This document shows, piece by piece, positions 1 to 7,789 of a DNA stretch of 27,992 nt. The notes under the pieces were generated by a model. That model saw only the letters and a program-made list of their open reading frames with translations. It had not been told where the DNA came from and searched no databases. Position numbers and translations under genes: made by a program. Position 1 is the stretch's first letter; each line of letters opens with the position of its first letter. Origin of the DNA: Planctomycetota bacterium (GTDB lineage: Bacteria; Planctomycetota; Planctomycetia; Pirellulales; Pirellulaceae); assembly GCA_029259935.1 (NCBI GenBank), contig JAJDEH010000141.1, positions 1 to 27,992 on the forward strand, given 5' to 3'.

Positions 1-141
1 GTGCGTCGGGCCGCGACTTTGCTACACGCTGCCTTCAGACCCCGCCTCGCGACGACGCCCTTGCGCTTCGCTAATCCTTCACCTCCATCAAGTTGGATAA
101 GGGACTTACACCCTCAAGTTGAAAAACATGCCTGGCAAACC

Positions 142-178
142 AAAAAAATACCCGACTTCTTTTTAGAAGCCGGGTATT
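142..178 (-). terminator. Rho-independent terminator of the first Cys-rich barrel gene
   Basis: Read on the minus strand, the arms AATACCCGGCTTCT and AGAAGTCGGGTATT form a 14-bp stem with one G-T pair and a 4-nt loop. A run of seven T follows at once. It begins about 40 nt after the stop codon at 218. Stem plus T-run is direct evidence for an intrinsic terminator. Confidence 0.85.
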
Positions 179-217
179 GAAAGTTCAACATTTCACCCAG
201 GAAGAAGCGTCTTTCTT

Positions 218-1270
218 CTAGCGATAGACACCAAGCGAAAGGGTGAAACCACCATAGCCGACGTCGGCACCGGAGCTGCGGACGGCTTCAACAGTTGACG
301 GGCTGGTGAACTGGCCGGAGGCGTTTTCATAGGTAATGAATTCAGCACCAAGTTTGGTAATGATTTCAGTGCCGCCAGCGGTGCAGATGCTGTATTCGAC
401 ACCGGTGCTAAGTTCCGTGTGGATGAAGTTGTTGTCGAGGTTTCTTCGGCTTACGACGTTCGCACCGTTGCGGTTCCAAATTTGTGTATGGTCACCGTGG
501 ACGATACCGAGCTTCGCGCCACCATAAACCGACAAGCCGTTGCCGAGGCTGCGGCTGCCTTCGATTCCCAGAATTCCACCGATGCCCCAAGAGTGATCGA
601 AGTTGAATTCGGTGAAATTGTTGGCCACTTCGTTGCGATCAATTGCAGTTTCGCTGTAGTTATACAGACGCGCACCACCGTTCCAATCGACGACCCAATC
701 GCGATTGAGCATGAACCGCTCGCCAGCGACGGCATCCAATGTCCAGCTACGCACGCCGAGGTGGGAGCCAGGATCGTTGCCCGTCAGCAGAGTACCGTGG
801 TTGAATTCAAAGTAACTGAGCTGCCAGTACATGCCGTTGGCGTTATACAAACGCAGATTGAAGCGAGGCGAAAGGGTGTAGCCGATTTCCGCGTCTTCAC
901 CGATGTCGTTTCCAACTCGCACGCCGCCCGTCTTGTGGAAGCGGAGCATGGTGGCATCTACCCAAAACTGAATGGCCATGCACGACTGGCTAGAGCAGCA
1001 CGAATCGCAGCCCGTGTCGCAACACGAGTCGCAATAGGATTCGCAGCAATTGTCACAGTTGCAGCCGGGATCGCAGCAGCCGCTGCCGATCGTGTGTCCG
1101 ACCTGAGCAAATTCCGCTTCTAGCGACTGGGCGCGGGCCACATAATCATCGTCATTCAACGACGCTTGGTAGCCTCCCGGCGCGGAAACCTGCTGGGCTT
1201 GAGTTTGGTGAATTCCTCCGGCGCACAACATAAATGCGACGGCCCACAGAGTGGTCTTGGAATGAGGCAT
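218..1270 (-). CDS. Cys-rich outer-membrane beta-barrel protein (paralogue 1 of 3)
   Basis: Exported 350-residue protein, predicted to be an outer-membrane beta-barrel. Residues 1-25 form a signal peptide (hydrophobic TTLWAVAFMLCAGG, then QTQAQ). A soluble linker leads to a Cys-rich block at about 65-97 with 13 Cys in 33 residues (CC-x-x-GC pattern). The rest alternates polar and aromatic residues as in barrels, with EFNFDHSWGIGGILGIEG and a terminal SLGVYR. I chose the ATG at 1270 because AGGGG lies 9 nt upstream; an ATG at 1279 is too close to that site and the longer open frame to 1531 lacks a signal peptide at its start. The barrel resembles the Lpg1974/Legionella major OMP type annotated in many planctomycetes, by recall only. 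Pore function is inferred. Its own terminator makes it monocistronic. Confidence 0.8.
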   Translation of the reverse strand: MPHSKTTLWAVAFMLCAGGIHQTQAQQVSAPGGYQASLNDDDYVARAQSLEAEFAQVGHTIGSGCCDPGCNCDNCCESYCDSCCDTGCDSCCSSQSCMAIQFWVDATMLRFHKTGGVRVGNDIGEDAEIGYTLSPRFNLRLYNANGMYWQLSYFEFNHGTLLTGNDPGSHLGVRSWTLDAVAGERFMLNRDWVVDWNGGARLYNYSETAIDRNEVANNFTEFNFDHSWGIGGILGIEGSRSLGNGLSVYGGAKLGIVHGDHTQIWNRNGANVVSRRNLDNNFIHTELSTGVEYSICTAGGTEIITKLGAEFITYENASGQFTSPSTVEAVRSSGADVGYGGFTLSLGVYR

Positions 1271-1796
1271 GGTGGTCATCCCCTGTAGTGAAAAAAGATG
1301 GTGTTGGACTTGAGTCGGGAAAAGCGAGCCGGCAGCAGGCAAAGACATGATCAGTTTTCCGGGCGGCCCTAGATGCGGGTCGGCCACCGCGGTGCCATGT
1401 GACCTGTGCCTTGAGAAAGAATCGACCGTATGACCAGCAGAATGCAGCGATTCAGCACATTCATCAGATCCAATGTTACGATCAGAACCCGAAGATGCCA
1501 GATAATCGTCACAATCGTTAAAGGTTAACACGATTTGGGCGGAACACCGGCATTGCTAGCGGATTCCAGGCCTCGCCGACAAGGCTCGCGACTGGGCGAA
1601 GCAGGTTTTGGCGCGACGAACGATGAATGCCATGCGCGGAAACGGAAGAATCCTTGGCAACGCTAAACACTGTTTGCCAGGGAGGAGAATTTGTCCGCTT
1701 CGTATGGACGGAATGCGGGGGATTGCTCGTGCTGCCGAAGCTCGCAATCGGGGCATCTGATCCGTCTCGCAGCTATTCCTCGGCCAAGAAATAAAG
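1271..1796. other. Gene-free interval upstream of barrel paralogue 1
   Basis: This stretch holds the leader and presumably the promoter of the minus-strand barrel gene. I could not identify a convincing -35/-10 pair. The open frames here show no domain, ribosome-binding site or signal peptide. The downstream terminator of paralogue 2 begins at 1797. Confidence 0.5.
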
Positions 1797-1823
1797 AAAC
1801 CCGGCTTAAAAAAAGCCGGGTTT
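1797..1823 (-). terminator. Rho-independent terminator of barrel paralogue 2
   Basis: On the minus strand AAACCCGGCTT pairs perfectly with AAGCCGGGTTT around a 5-nt loop, an 11-bp stem. A T-rich stretch (TTTCTTTATTTC) follows. It lies about 50 nt past the stop codon at 1875. Confidence 0.8.
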
Positions 1824-1874
1824 CGTAGTTCTCAAATCAGCCGACTGCTATCACAGTCGATTTGATTCTCTAGC

Positions 1875-2897
1875 TTAGCGGTAGATACCAAGCGAGAAGG
1901 TGAAACCACCATAACCAACGTCAGCACCAGGACCGCGGGCTACTTCACCCGGGGCAAGGGCGAACGCGCTGCTGGCGTTCTCGTAAGTAATGAATTCCGC
2001 ACCCACTTTGGCGATAACTTCGACGCCACTGGCAGTGTAAGTGCTGTATTCAACACCCGTGCCGAGTTCGGTGTGGATGAAGTTTTCGTCCAACAGGCGT
2101 CGGTTCACGGTGACGTTGTCGCGGCGGAAAATGACCGTATGGTCGCCATGGATGATGCCGAGTTTCGCACCACCATAGACGGACAGGCCGTTGCCGATGC
2201 TGCGGCTACCTTCGATCCCCAGGATGCCACCGATGCCCCAAGAGTGATCGAAGTTGAATTCAGCTTCATTGGCATCCGTCGCGGTTTCGCTGTAGTTATA
2301 CAGACGTGCACCACCGTTCCAGTCGATGACCCAATCGCGATTGAGCATGAAACGCTCGCCAGCGACGGCGTCCAACGTCCAGCTACGCACGCCAATGTGT
2401 GAACCAGGATCGCCAACCGTCAGCAGCGTGCCGTGGTTGAACTCAAAGTAGCTGATCTGCCAGTACATGTCGTTCGAGTTGTAAAAACGCAGGTTGAAAC
2501 GCGGCGAAATGAAGTAACCTAGTTCGGCGTCTTCACCAGCGTCGTTACCAACTCGCACGCCACCAGTCTTGTGGAAGCGAAGAAAGGTGGCGTCTACCCA
2601 AAACTGAACCGCTGGGCAGGAATCGTTGCAACCGCAATCGCCACAACAAGGATCGCAGCAGCCAGCGCCACAGCAACCAGCGTCACAGCAGCCAGTATCG
2701 CAGCAGCCAGCGCCGTCTTCGCCGCCGCCAAGGTTGCCGCGCAGAGTCGCCATATCGTTTTCCAACGATGCAGTACTGGCAACATAAGCGTCGGCGGGAT
2801 TGTAGGCTGAGGCGTAATAATCTTGCGCCTGAGCCTGCACACAACACATCGCGGCGACGACCGCGACAGCCATCGCACTCTGGGTGTAGACCTTCAT
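1875..2897 (-). CDS. Cys-rich outer-membrane beta-barrel protein (paralogue 2 of 3)
   Basis: A 340-residue exported protein and close paralogue of the genes on both sides. The signal peptide is residues 1-25 (ends CVQAQAQ). Residues 65-94 are extremely Cys-rich, 13 Cys in 30 residues, built from CCxxG pentapeptides (CCDTG, CCDAG, CCGAG). The barrel follows from about residue 97 (VQFWVDATFLRFHKTGGV) to the terminal SLGIYR. Shared blocks with paralogue 1 include RSWTLDAVAGERFMLNRDW and EFNFDHSWGIGGILGIEG, so this is a recent duplication. The ATG is supported by GGAGG 8 nt upstream. Function is inferred as an envelope barrel or porin; the Cys block could cross-link in the envelope by disulfides or bind metal. 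It is flanked by its own leader and terminator. Confidence 0.82.
   Translation of the reverse strand: MKVYTQSAMAVAVVAAMCCVQAQAQDYYASAYNPADAYVASTASLENDMATLRGNLGGGEDGAGCCDTGCCDAGCCGAGCCDPCCGDCGCNDSCPAVQFWVDATFLRFHKTGGVRVGNDAGEDAELGYFISPRFNLRFYNSNDMYWQISYFEFNHGTLLTVGDPGSHIGVRSWTLDAVAGERFMLNRDWVIDWNGGARLYNYSETATDANEAEFNFDHSWGIGGILGIEGSRSIGNGLSVYGGAKLGIIHGDHTVIFRRDNVTVNRRLLDENFIHTELGTGVEYSTYTASGVEVIAKVGAEFITYENASSAFALAPGEVARGPGADVGYGGFTFSLGIYR
2656..2715. repeat. 15-bp tandem repeat coding for CCxxG pentapeptides
   Basis: Four consecutive 15-nt units start at 2656, 2671, 2686 and 2701. Each begins CAGCAGCCAG or CAGCAACCAG on the plus strand and varies in its last five bases. They encode the CC-x-x-G pentapeptides of barrel paralogue 2. 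Because the unit is a multiple of three, gain or loss of copies would keep the frame. Confidence 0.85.
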
Positions 2898-3330
2898 TAA
2901 AAGGACCTCCGTGTTCGAGAAGGTAGGGGATGTTCCGAGGTAGGTTGCGGTGGTAGGGGAGATGCGTCAAGGCTTGTGGTTCGGGCCGTCCGCGGCCTCG
3001 GCCACAACCGTCGGCATCTCGAAATACCGCATGTATGAATGGAATCGACTAGCGGCACGGAAAAATGAAAGCTTTCGGTGTCGTCCTCAGGACGAATCCA
3101 GCAAAACTTGAGCAAGAGACGGGGATAATCGGAACAACCCGATAGGTTTAACCGTGGACCGTTGTTGTACGCGCGATCCTGCGGCCTAGCAATCGTCAAG
3201 ACCCGATCAATCCGTTTGATCGTCACCCTCCACTCCGGCCCGTGAGTAGGGATAAATCGAGAGGTTGATTGGCAGGGCACAAGCGATACCCCTGTTATCA
3301 TCCAAGAGGTACTTTTTGCGCTGGAAATAG
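2898..3330. other. Gene-free interval upstream of barrel paralogue 2
   Basis: It contains the conserved leader of paralogue 2: 2901-2928 matches 4513-4540 in front of paralogue 3 at 25 of 28 positions. No convincing promoter hexamers were found beyond that. No coding frame here carries a plausible ribosome-binding site or domain. Confidence 0.5.
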
Positions 3331-3371
3331 AAAAAACCTGGCGTTCGAAGACGACTTCGAAGCAGCCAGGT
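3331..3371 (-). terminator. Rho-independent terminator of barrel paralogue 3
   Basis: On the minus strand ACCTGGC pairs with GCCAGGT, a small internal asymmetry follows, then TTCGAAG pairs with CTTCGAA around a 4-nt loop. Six T follow directly. It lies about 60 nt after the stop at 3430. Confidence 0.85.
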
Positions 3372-3429
3372 CTTTTGAATTTCACTTACGTCGTCAGTCG
3401 GTATCGCTACCGTCGTCTGGCTGTCTATC

Positions 3430-4509
3430 TTAACGATAGAAGCCAAGCGAGAAGGTGACACCACCGTAACCAACGTCCGCGCCAGCGGCTCGGCTAGTTT
3501 CCGGTGCCCCGACGGCGAACGCGCTGCTGGCGTCCTCGTAGGTAATCCATTCGGCCCCCGCTTTGGCGATGACTTCCACCCCGCAAGCCGTGCAAGTGCT
3601 ATACTCGACGCCCGTGGCAAATTCGGTATGGATGAAGTTTTCGTCAAGCAGTTGACGGTTCACGAAAGTACCGTCACGGTTCCAAGCCACCGTATGGTCG
3701 CCGTGGATGATGCCGAGTTTCGCGCGACCGTAGACGGACAGCCCGTTGCCGATGCTGCGAGTGCCTTCGATTCCGAGAATTCCACCGATACCCCAAGAGT
3801 GGTCGAAGTTGAATTCGGGGTTGTTGAGGGAAACTTCGTCACGATCGATCGCGGTTTCGCTGTAATTGTACAGACGAAGGCCACCGTTCCAATCGATGGT
3901 CCATTTGCGATTGAGCATGAAGCGCTCGCCGACGACCGAATCGAACGTCCAACTTCGCACGCCAATGTGCGAGCCGGCATCGTTGGCCGTCAACAGAGTG
4001 CCATGGTTGAACTCGAAATAGCTCAGTTGCCAATACATACCACTGGAGTTGTAATAGCGCATGTTGAAGCGGGGCGAAAGGAAATAGCCCAGCTCGGCGT
4101 TCTCTTCGTCAGCAACGCCTTGATCGCTATTACCGACATTCACGCCACCCGTTTTGTGGAAACGGAAAAACGTGGCATCCATCCAAAACTCAATTGCCGG
4201 GCAGGCGTCGGCGCACGGTGCGCAGCAGCCAGCCATGCAACCGGTGTCGCCGCAACGACCGCCACCAAGTCCGCCACCGAGATATTCTTCATTTAGAAAC
4301 TCGTCGCTAGGGCCGGCATCGAGTCCGGTACCGACGTGTTCCTCGGCGAGATGGGCGTGTGACGTCGTCATGGCATTTAATGATCGAGCGGCGGTGGGAC
4401 GTGCATCGGAGTTGTAGGCCGACGCATAATATCCTTGCGCCTGAGCCTGGACACAACATGTCGCGCCGATGATCAACGCGGCCATCGCACGGAGCGAGTA
4501 GACCTTCAT
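3430..4509 (-). CDS. Cys-rich outer-membrane beta-barrel protein (paralogue 3 of 3)
   Basis: A 359-residue exported barrel and third member of the tandem array. Signal peptide at 1-25 (MKVYSLRAMAALIIGATCCV, then QAQAQ), nearly the same as paralogue 2. The linker is longer than in its siblings and the Cys block is reduced to 6 Cys between residues 86 and 103. The barrel begins near 107 (IEFWMDATFFRFHKTGGV) and ends SLGFYR. An acidic insertion (DQGVADEENAE) sits after the VGN motif. The ATG at 4509 is chosen because GGAGG lies 9 nt upstream and a signal peptide starts there; the frame extends to 4725 but has no export signal at that end. Loss of Cys relative to its siblings suggests functional divergence. 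Confidence 0.82.
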   Translation of the reverse strand: MKVYSLRAMAALIIGATCCVQAQAQGYYASAYNSDARPTAARSLNAMTTSHAHLAEEHVGTGLDAGPSDEFLNEEYLGGGLGGGRCGDTGCMAGCCAPCADACPAIEFWMDATFFRFHKTGGVNVGNSDQGVADEENAELGYFLSPRFNMRYYNSSGMYWQLSYFEFNHGTLLTANDAGSHIGVRSWTFDSVVGERFMLNRKWTIDWNGGLRLYNYSETAIDRDEVSLNNPEFNFDHSWGIGGILGIEGTRSIGNGLSVYGRAKLGIIHGDHTVAWNRDGTFVNRQLLDENFIHTEFATGVEYSTCTACGVEVIAKAGAEWITYEDASSAFAVGAPETSRAAGADVGYGGVTFSLGFYR

Positions 4510-4975
4510 GGGAAGGACCTCCTTGTTCAAGAAGATAGGGAGTTTGCAAGGCAGTCGCAGTGCCTGACAATTGCAAAAAAAGGGACCGTGATTTTGGACC
4601 GGGAGGAGCCTAGCCACGGTCATGGCTTCCAAGCGCATATTTCTTGTGTGATTAGTAGATCGGCCGGTGATTGAGAAAAGGCATACGATCTTCGGCCATT
4701 TGACCCGAAATGGTGATTCCCGCACCGTAAGAAAACGAGCAATGGTTAAGACTAAGAACAGTGGCCCTTCTCGTTACCGGCGATCAATGCCAGACGATCG
4801 ATTCAACCAAGCAGTGACCGAGCAGTCGCCCGACCGTTGAGCCCGTTCTGGTTGATCGAATCCTGAAAATCGCTACCGTACGGCGAGCCTGGCCGATTGT
4901 GATCTTTGATTCGACCAGTGATGGTACCCCGACTGCGATCCATCTTGCGTAGGATCGCAACCGTGCAAGGTGGGC
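4510..4975. other. Gene-free interval between barrel paralogue 3 and the amidohydrolase
   Basis: It holds the leader of paralogue 3 (4513-4540, conserved with paralogue 2) and the 3' flank of the amidohydrolase. I see no hairpin with a T-run behind the amidohydrolase stop and no supported coding frame. Confidence 0.45.
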
Positions 4976-5929
4976 TCAGGAATAAAAGACCCTCTCCGCC
5001 GTCTTGCGCAAGATCCACTCGCGATCGCTGTCGGAAAGGAAGTCCAGCCCAGTCTTGATCAAGTCAATCGACGGTTTGTATTCGTGGCCGCCAACGACCT
5101 GAAAGGGACCGTCGCTGGCCCACATGCATCGTTCTGGTCCAAAGGCGTCCAGTACGCGACGAATCATCGGGCCCAGATCTTTGTAGGGTGCCTTCTTTTT
5201 ACCCAGCGCATAGTATGCCGACAATTTTACCGAGACCGTCTTATGCTTGGCCAAGGCGCAGAGGTTGTCGAGGTCGGCTTTGCGGACTTGGCCATCGATG
5301 CCAATGCGGGCAAAGTGGTCGATGACGACGGGAGTTTTCGGGTTTCGCCGGCACATGCGATCGACCGATGGCAGGAATTTGGCGTCGATCAAGTGGCACA
5401 TGGCCAGCCCTTCTTCCGCGCCGCACTTCCACATCGCCTTCATTCCGTCGCCCTCCAACCACTGGTCCGGCCCTTGGTCGTGTGGGCGAATTCGAAATCC
5501 ACGCACTCCTTGTTTGGCCAGCGCCTTCATGGTCTTGGCGGGATCGCGGTTCGCGTCGATCACGGCCACGCCCGAGAAAACTCCTTTGTGCTTCTTCATC
5601 ATGTCCAGCATGTAAGAATTGTCGAACCGGTAGAAGCTCATTTGAATCAGCACAATTCGGTCGACACCGTTGGGCCGGCAATTGCTGAATAGCTCGTCGG
5701 GCGTGAAGCTGGCCGGCTGCATGTCTTCTTTTTTGAAGCCGTCGGCCAGGGGATAGGATTTGGTATCTGGTGTCCAAACATGGACGTGAGCATCGATGAA
5801 GCCGGGATCGGCCTTCGGTTTGGCGGCCGAGACGGTCGAAGTCAGTCCGGAAGTCATGGCAATCGCTCCAAGCTGAAGACCGGTGGAAATGGCTTGGCGA
5901 CGAGTAACGCGAGTGCGTTGATCATTCAC
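4976..5929 (-). CDS. Tat-exported amidohydrolase-2 family TIM-barrel hydrolase
   Basis: About 317 residues. The N-terminus has a twin-arginine signal (VTRRQAIS, then LGAIAMTSGLTSTVSA), so it is probably exported folded. The mature part matches the amidohydrolase 2/COG3618 family: DAHVHVW near residues 46-52 (metal-binding HxH), a His in AMCHLIDAK near 179, DHFAR near 204-208, and the MWASDGPF Asp near 273. These suit a metal-dependent hydrolase or lactonase; the substrate is unknown. I prefer the GTG start at 5929 because AAGGA lies 7 nt upstream. An in-frame ATG at 5977 lacks a ribosome-binding site. The next gene upstream on the same strand is also Tat-exported, 139 bp away, so they may be co-transcribed. 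Confidence 0.85.
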   Translation of the reverse strand: MNDQRTRVTRRQAISTGLQLGAIAMTSGLTSTVSAAKPKADPGFIDAHVHVWTPDTKSYPLADGFKKEDMQPASFTPDELFSNCRPNGVDRIVLIQMSFYRFDNSYMLDMMKKHKGVFSGVAVIDANRDPAKTMKALAKQGVRGFRIRPHDQGPDQWLEGDGMKAMWKCGAEEGLAMCHLIDAKFLPSVDRMCRRNPKTPVVIDHFARIGIDGQVRKADLDNLCALAKHKTVSVKLSAYYALGKKKAPYKDLGPMIRRVLDAFGPERCMWASDGPFQVVGGHEYKPSIDLIKTGLDFLSDSDREWILRKTAERVFYS

Positions 5930-6068
5930 GGCGGGTTCCTTATTTCTGTCGGCCACTTTCTCCGAAAGTAGCCTCATGGCGGGATAGCGAAAGTCAAAGC
6001 AGCAACTAGATCAACCTCCATATTCACACACCGTGATCACGAAATCAATGAGCAATAACCGTCCGAAG

Positions 6069-7604
6069 TCACTTTTGACCGACAGCTTCCCGCGTTCGCT
6101 TAACCAAACTGTTTTCCCGCTCGCCCGAGCCACGCAGATTGAACACGCCAAGCGCTAGAAACTGGTCTCGCCAATCGGCGCTGAGGTGGTGATAATCTTC
6201 CAACACAGCCGAACTGAACTTGTAATCGTGAGCGTCGCGGCCCTTTAGAAACACCAGCCGGCGCGCCGTATTGATCAGCGCTCGGGCGTCGCCGCCGGCC
6301 CGCATGTAGGCCAGCACCTTACCGGCCGCCTGCCGCCGATTGCGGCTAACATCGGCGAAGATCTCTTCCATCGCGCCCGCGACATCCGTTTGCTCCACGG
6401 GAATCGGCTCAAGGTCATCAATGCCAATGTCACTCACCTTTCCGCGACCGCTTGCGGAACCACGGAACATCGGCAGGAAGGCACAGGCCTGCAACAATAA
6501 CATCCGCCGCGTCGAGTCGTCGCCCGTCGCCTGATAGGCGTAGTGCAGTGCGTTAGCCGTGGTCAGCGTGTGTAGGCCGATGATGCCCGGCTGCCGCATC
6601 AAAAGTTCGCCCGAGCCAACCATGACGGCATTCCAAATCGATTGCGGAGCGACGCCCTTGTTGAGCAACGCGACCGCTTGATCCGTCGCCTCGTCCTGCG
6701 TTCCGCCGTGCAATGTTTCAAGCAACTCACGGGTTGCACCGGAGTCGACTTTGCCATCCAGCCATGTGGGGCCAATTTCTTTTTCAAGTTTGAGGTTTCG
6801 TCGCCAAGGCCGATCCGCCGCCAAGTCGCTCTTGGCCGGATTTTCCTCGCCACGATGATTCACCAGTGCGAACGCCAGCGATCGCAGCACCGGCTCGGCG
6901 TACCGCCAGCCGATACACTGCAAGGTCCGCCAGCTATTGGCGACGTAGATCGCTTTGTGGCCGATCGAGCGGTAGTCGCGCGCCCCATAGCGATAGAACA
7001 GTTCAAAGATCTCGTTGGCACCCGCGGTCCGAGCCAATCCCGCCACGGCTGCGTCGACCGCCTCTTCGTCCCAATTCTCCATGGCGGCGATGAAGGCGGC
7101 TTTGGCTTTGCTAGCGCGAGGGACGGCACTCTCATCGACGGATTTCATTTTCCAGCCACTGGCGCGCTCTTCTTCAAGCTGTTTGTCTTTGTAATAGTCC
7201 AGCGCCCAGAAGATGGGCAGCCAGCGATCTTCATCAGGCGACGACAGGCTCGCCAGATGGGCCGAGTTGACCACCAACACCGCATGAAACTTGAAGCCGA
7301 CCGCCGGACGTGGCTGCACATTGCGAACTCCAGCCAACAGCAGCGCGGCGAGTACCTCGCGATAAGACGTGCCGCCATGAATCTTGGCGGCAACCTCTTC
7401 AAGCAATCTATCGCGAGGCGTTTCTTCCAGCAGTCGCACCAGAGGTTCAATTCCGCTTTGCAACTGGACAAGCTTGGTGTCGAGCTTTGTGTCGTCGGCC
7501 GAAACCGCCGGAAGCCTGCCAAGCAGCCCCAACTCGCCCAATCCCACCGCCCCGCCCACGCCCACGGTTTGCAGAAATCGACGCCGATTGGATGTTGCGG
7601 ACAT
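6069..7604 (-). CDS. Tat-exported helical protein of unknown function with internal duplication
   Basis: A 511-residue protein not assigned to a characterised family. A Tat signal opens it (NRRRFLQTVGVGG, then LPAVSA). The rest is Ala/Leu-rich and looks all-helical. Two halves repeat: HGG then ALLLAGV then HAVLVVNSAH (H107, N113, H116) in the first, and HGG then ALLNKGV then HTLTTANALH (H345, N351, H354) in the second. Both fit H-x5-N-x2-H. Additional His occur after each copy (H216 in SIGHKAIYVANSW; DYHHL near the C-terminus). This could be a metal or cofactor-binding helical enzyme; a distant likeness to questin-oxidase-like (DUF4243) proteins is a weak guess. The start is supported by AAGGGAG six nt upstream. 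Confidence 0.8.
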   Translation of the reverse strand: MSATSNRRRFLQTVGVGGAVGLGELGLLGRLPAVSADDTKLDTKLVQLQSGIEPLVRLLEETPRDRLLEEVAAKIHGGTSYREVLAALLLAGVRNVQPRPAVGFKFHAVLVVNSAHLASLSSPDEDRWLPIFWALDYYKDKQLEEERASGWKMKSVDESAVPRASKAKAAFIAAMENWDEEAVDAAVAGLARTAGANEIFELFYRYGARDYRSIGHKAIYVANSWRTLQCIGWRYAEPVLRSLAFALVNHRGEENPAKSDLAADRPWRRNLKLEKEIGPTWLDGKVDSGATRELLETLHGGTQDEATDQAVALLNKGVAPQSIWNAVMVGSGELLMRQPGIIGLHTLTTANALHYAYQATGDDSTRRMLLLQACAFLPMFRGSASGRGKVSDIGIDDLEPIPVEQTDVAGAMEEIFADVSRNRRQAAGKVLAYMRAGGDARALINTARRLVFLKGRDAHDYKFSSAVLEDYHHLSADWRDQFLALGVFNLRGSGERENSLVKRTREAVGQK

Positions 7605-7653
7605 GGCAAACTCCCTTGTGATCGAGATGGACCGGATTTCCTAAAGCCCAGTC

Positions 7654-7683
7654 ATCATATCAAGATGCAGCCGTGGATGTCCC
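7654..7683 (-). promoter_or_regulatory. Candidate sigma-70-type promoter for the Tat-exported helical protein
   Basis: On the minus strand GGGACA is followed after 18 nt by TATGAT, which has an extended -10 TG one base upstream. Transcription would start near 7647, giving a leader of about 43 nt before the ATG at 7604. Motif match only. Confidence 0.35.
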
Positions 7684-7789
7684 GTATGCAATTGAATTGA
7701 GCATGGATTCTGGCTGCTTGTTGCCCTTGGCTAGTGTGACCGGCGAGCCGATACGCGATAGACTAAAGAGCTAACGGGAGAAAACGTAT

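Noticed and set aside
419..1123. 234-codon plus-strand open frame over barrel paralogue 1
   Set aside because: Antisense shadow. Similar antisense frames occur over paralogues 2 and 3; the minus-strand frame has a signal peptide, ribosome-binding site and terminator.
2656..2715. CRISPR-like short repeat array
   Set aside because: Units are contiguous 15-mers without spacers and lie in frame within a coding region.
6642..7700. 352-codon plus-strand frame opposite the Tat-exported helical protein
   Set aside because: The minus frame has a Tat signal, ribosome-binding site and duplicated motif; the plus frame has none.
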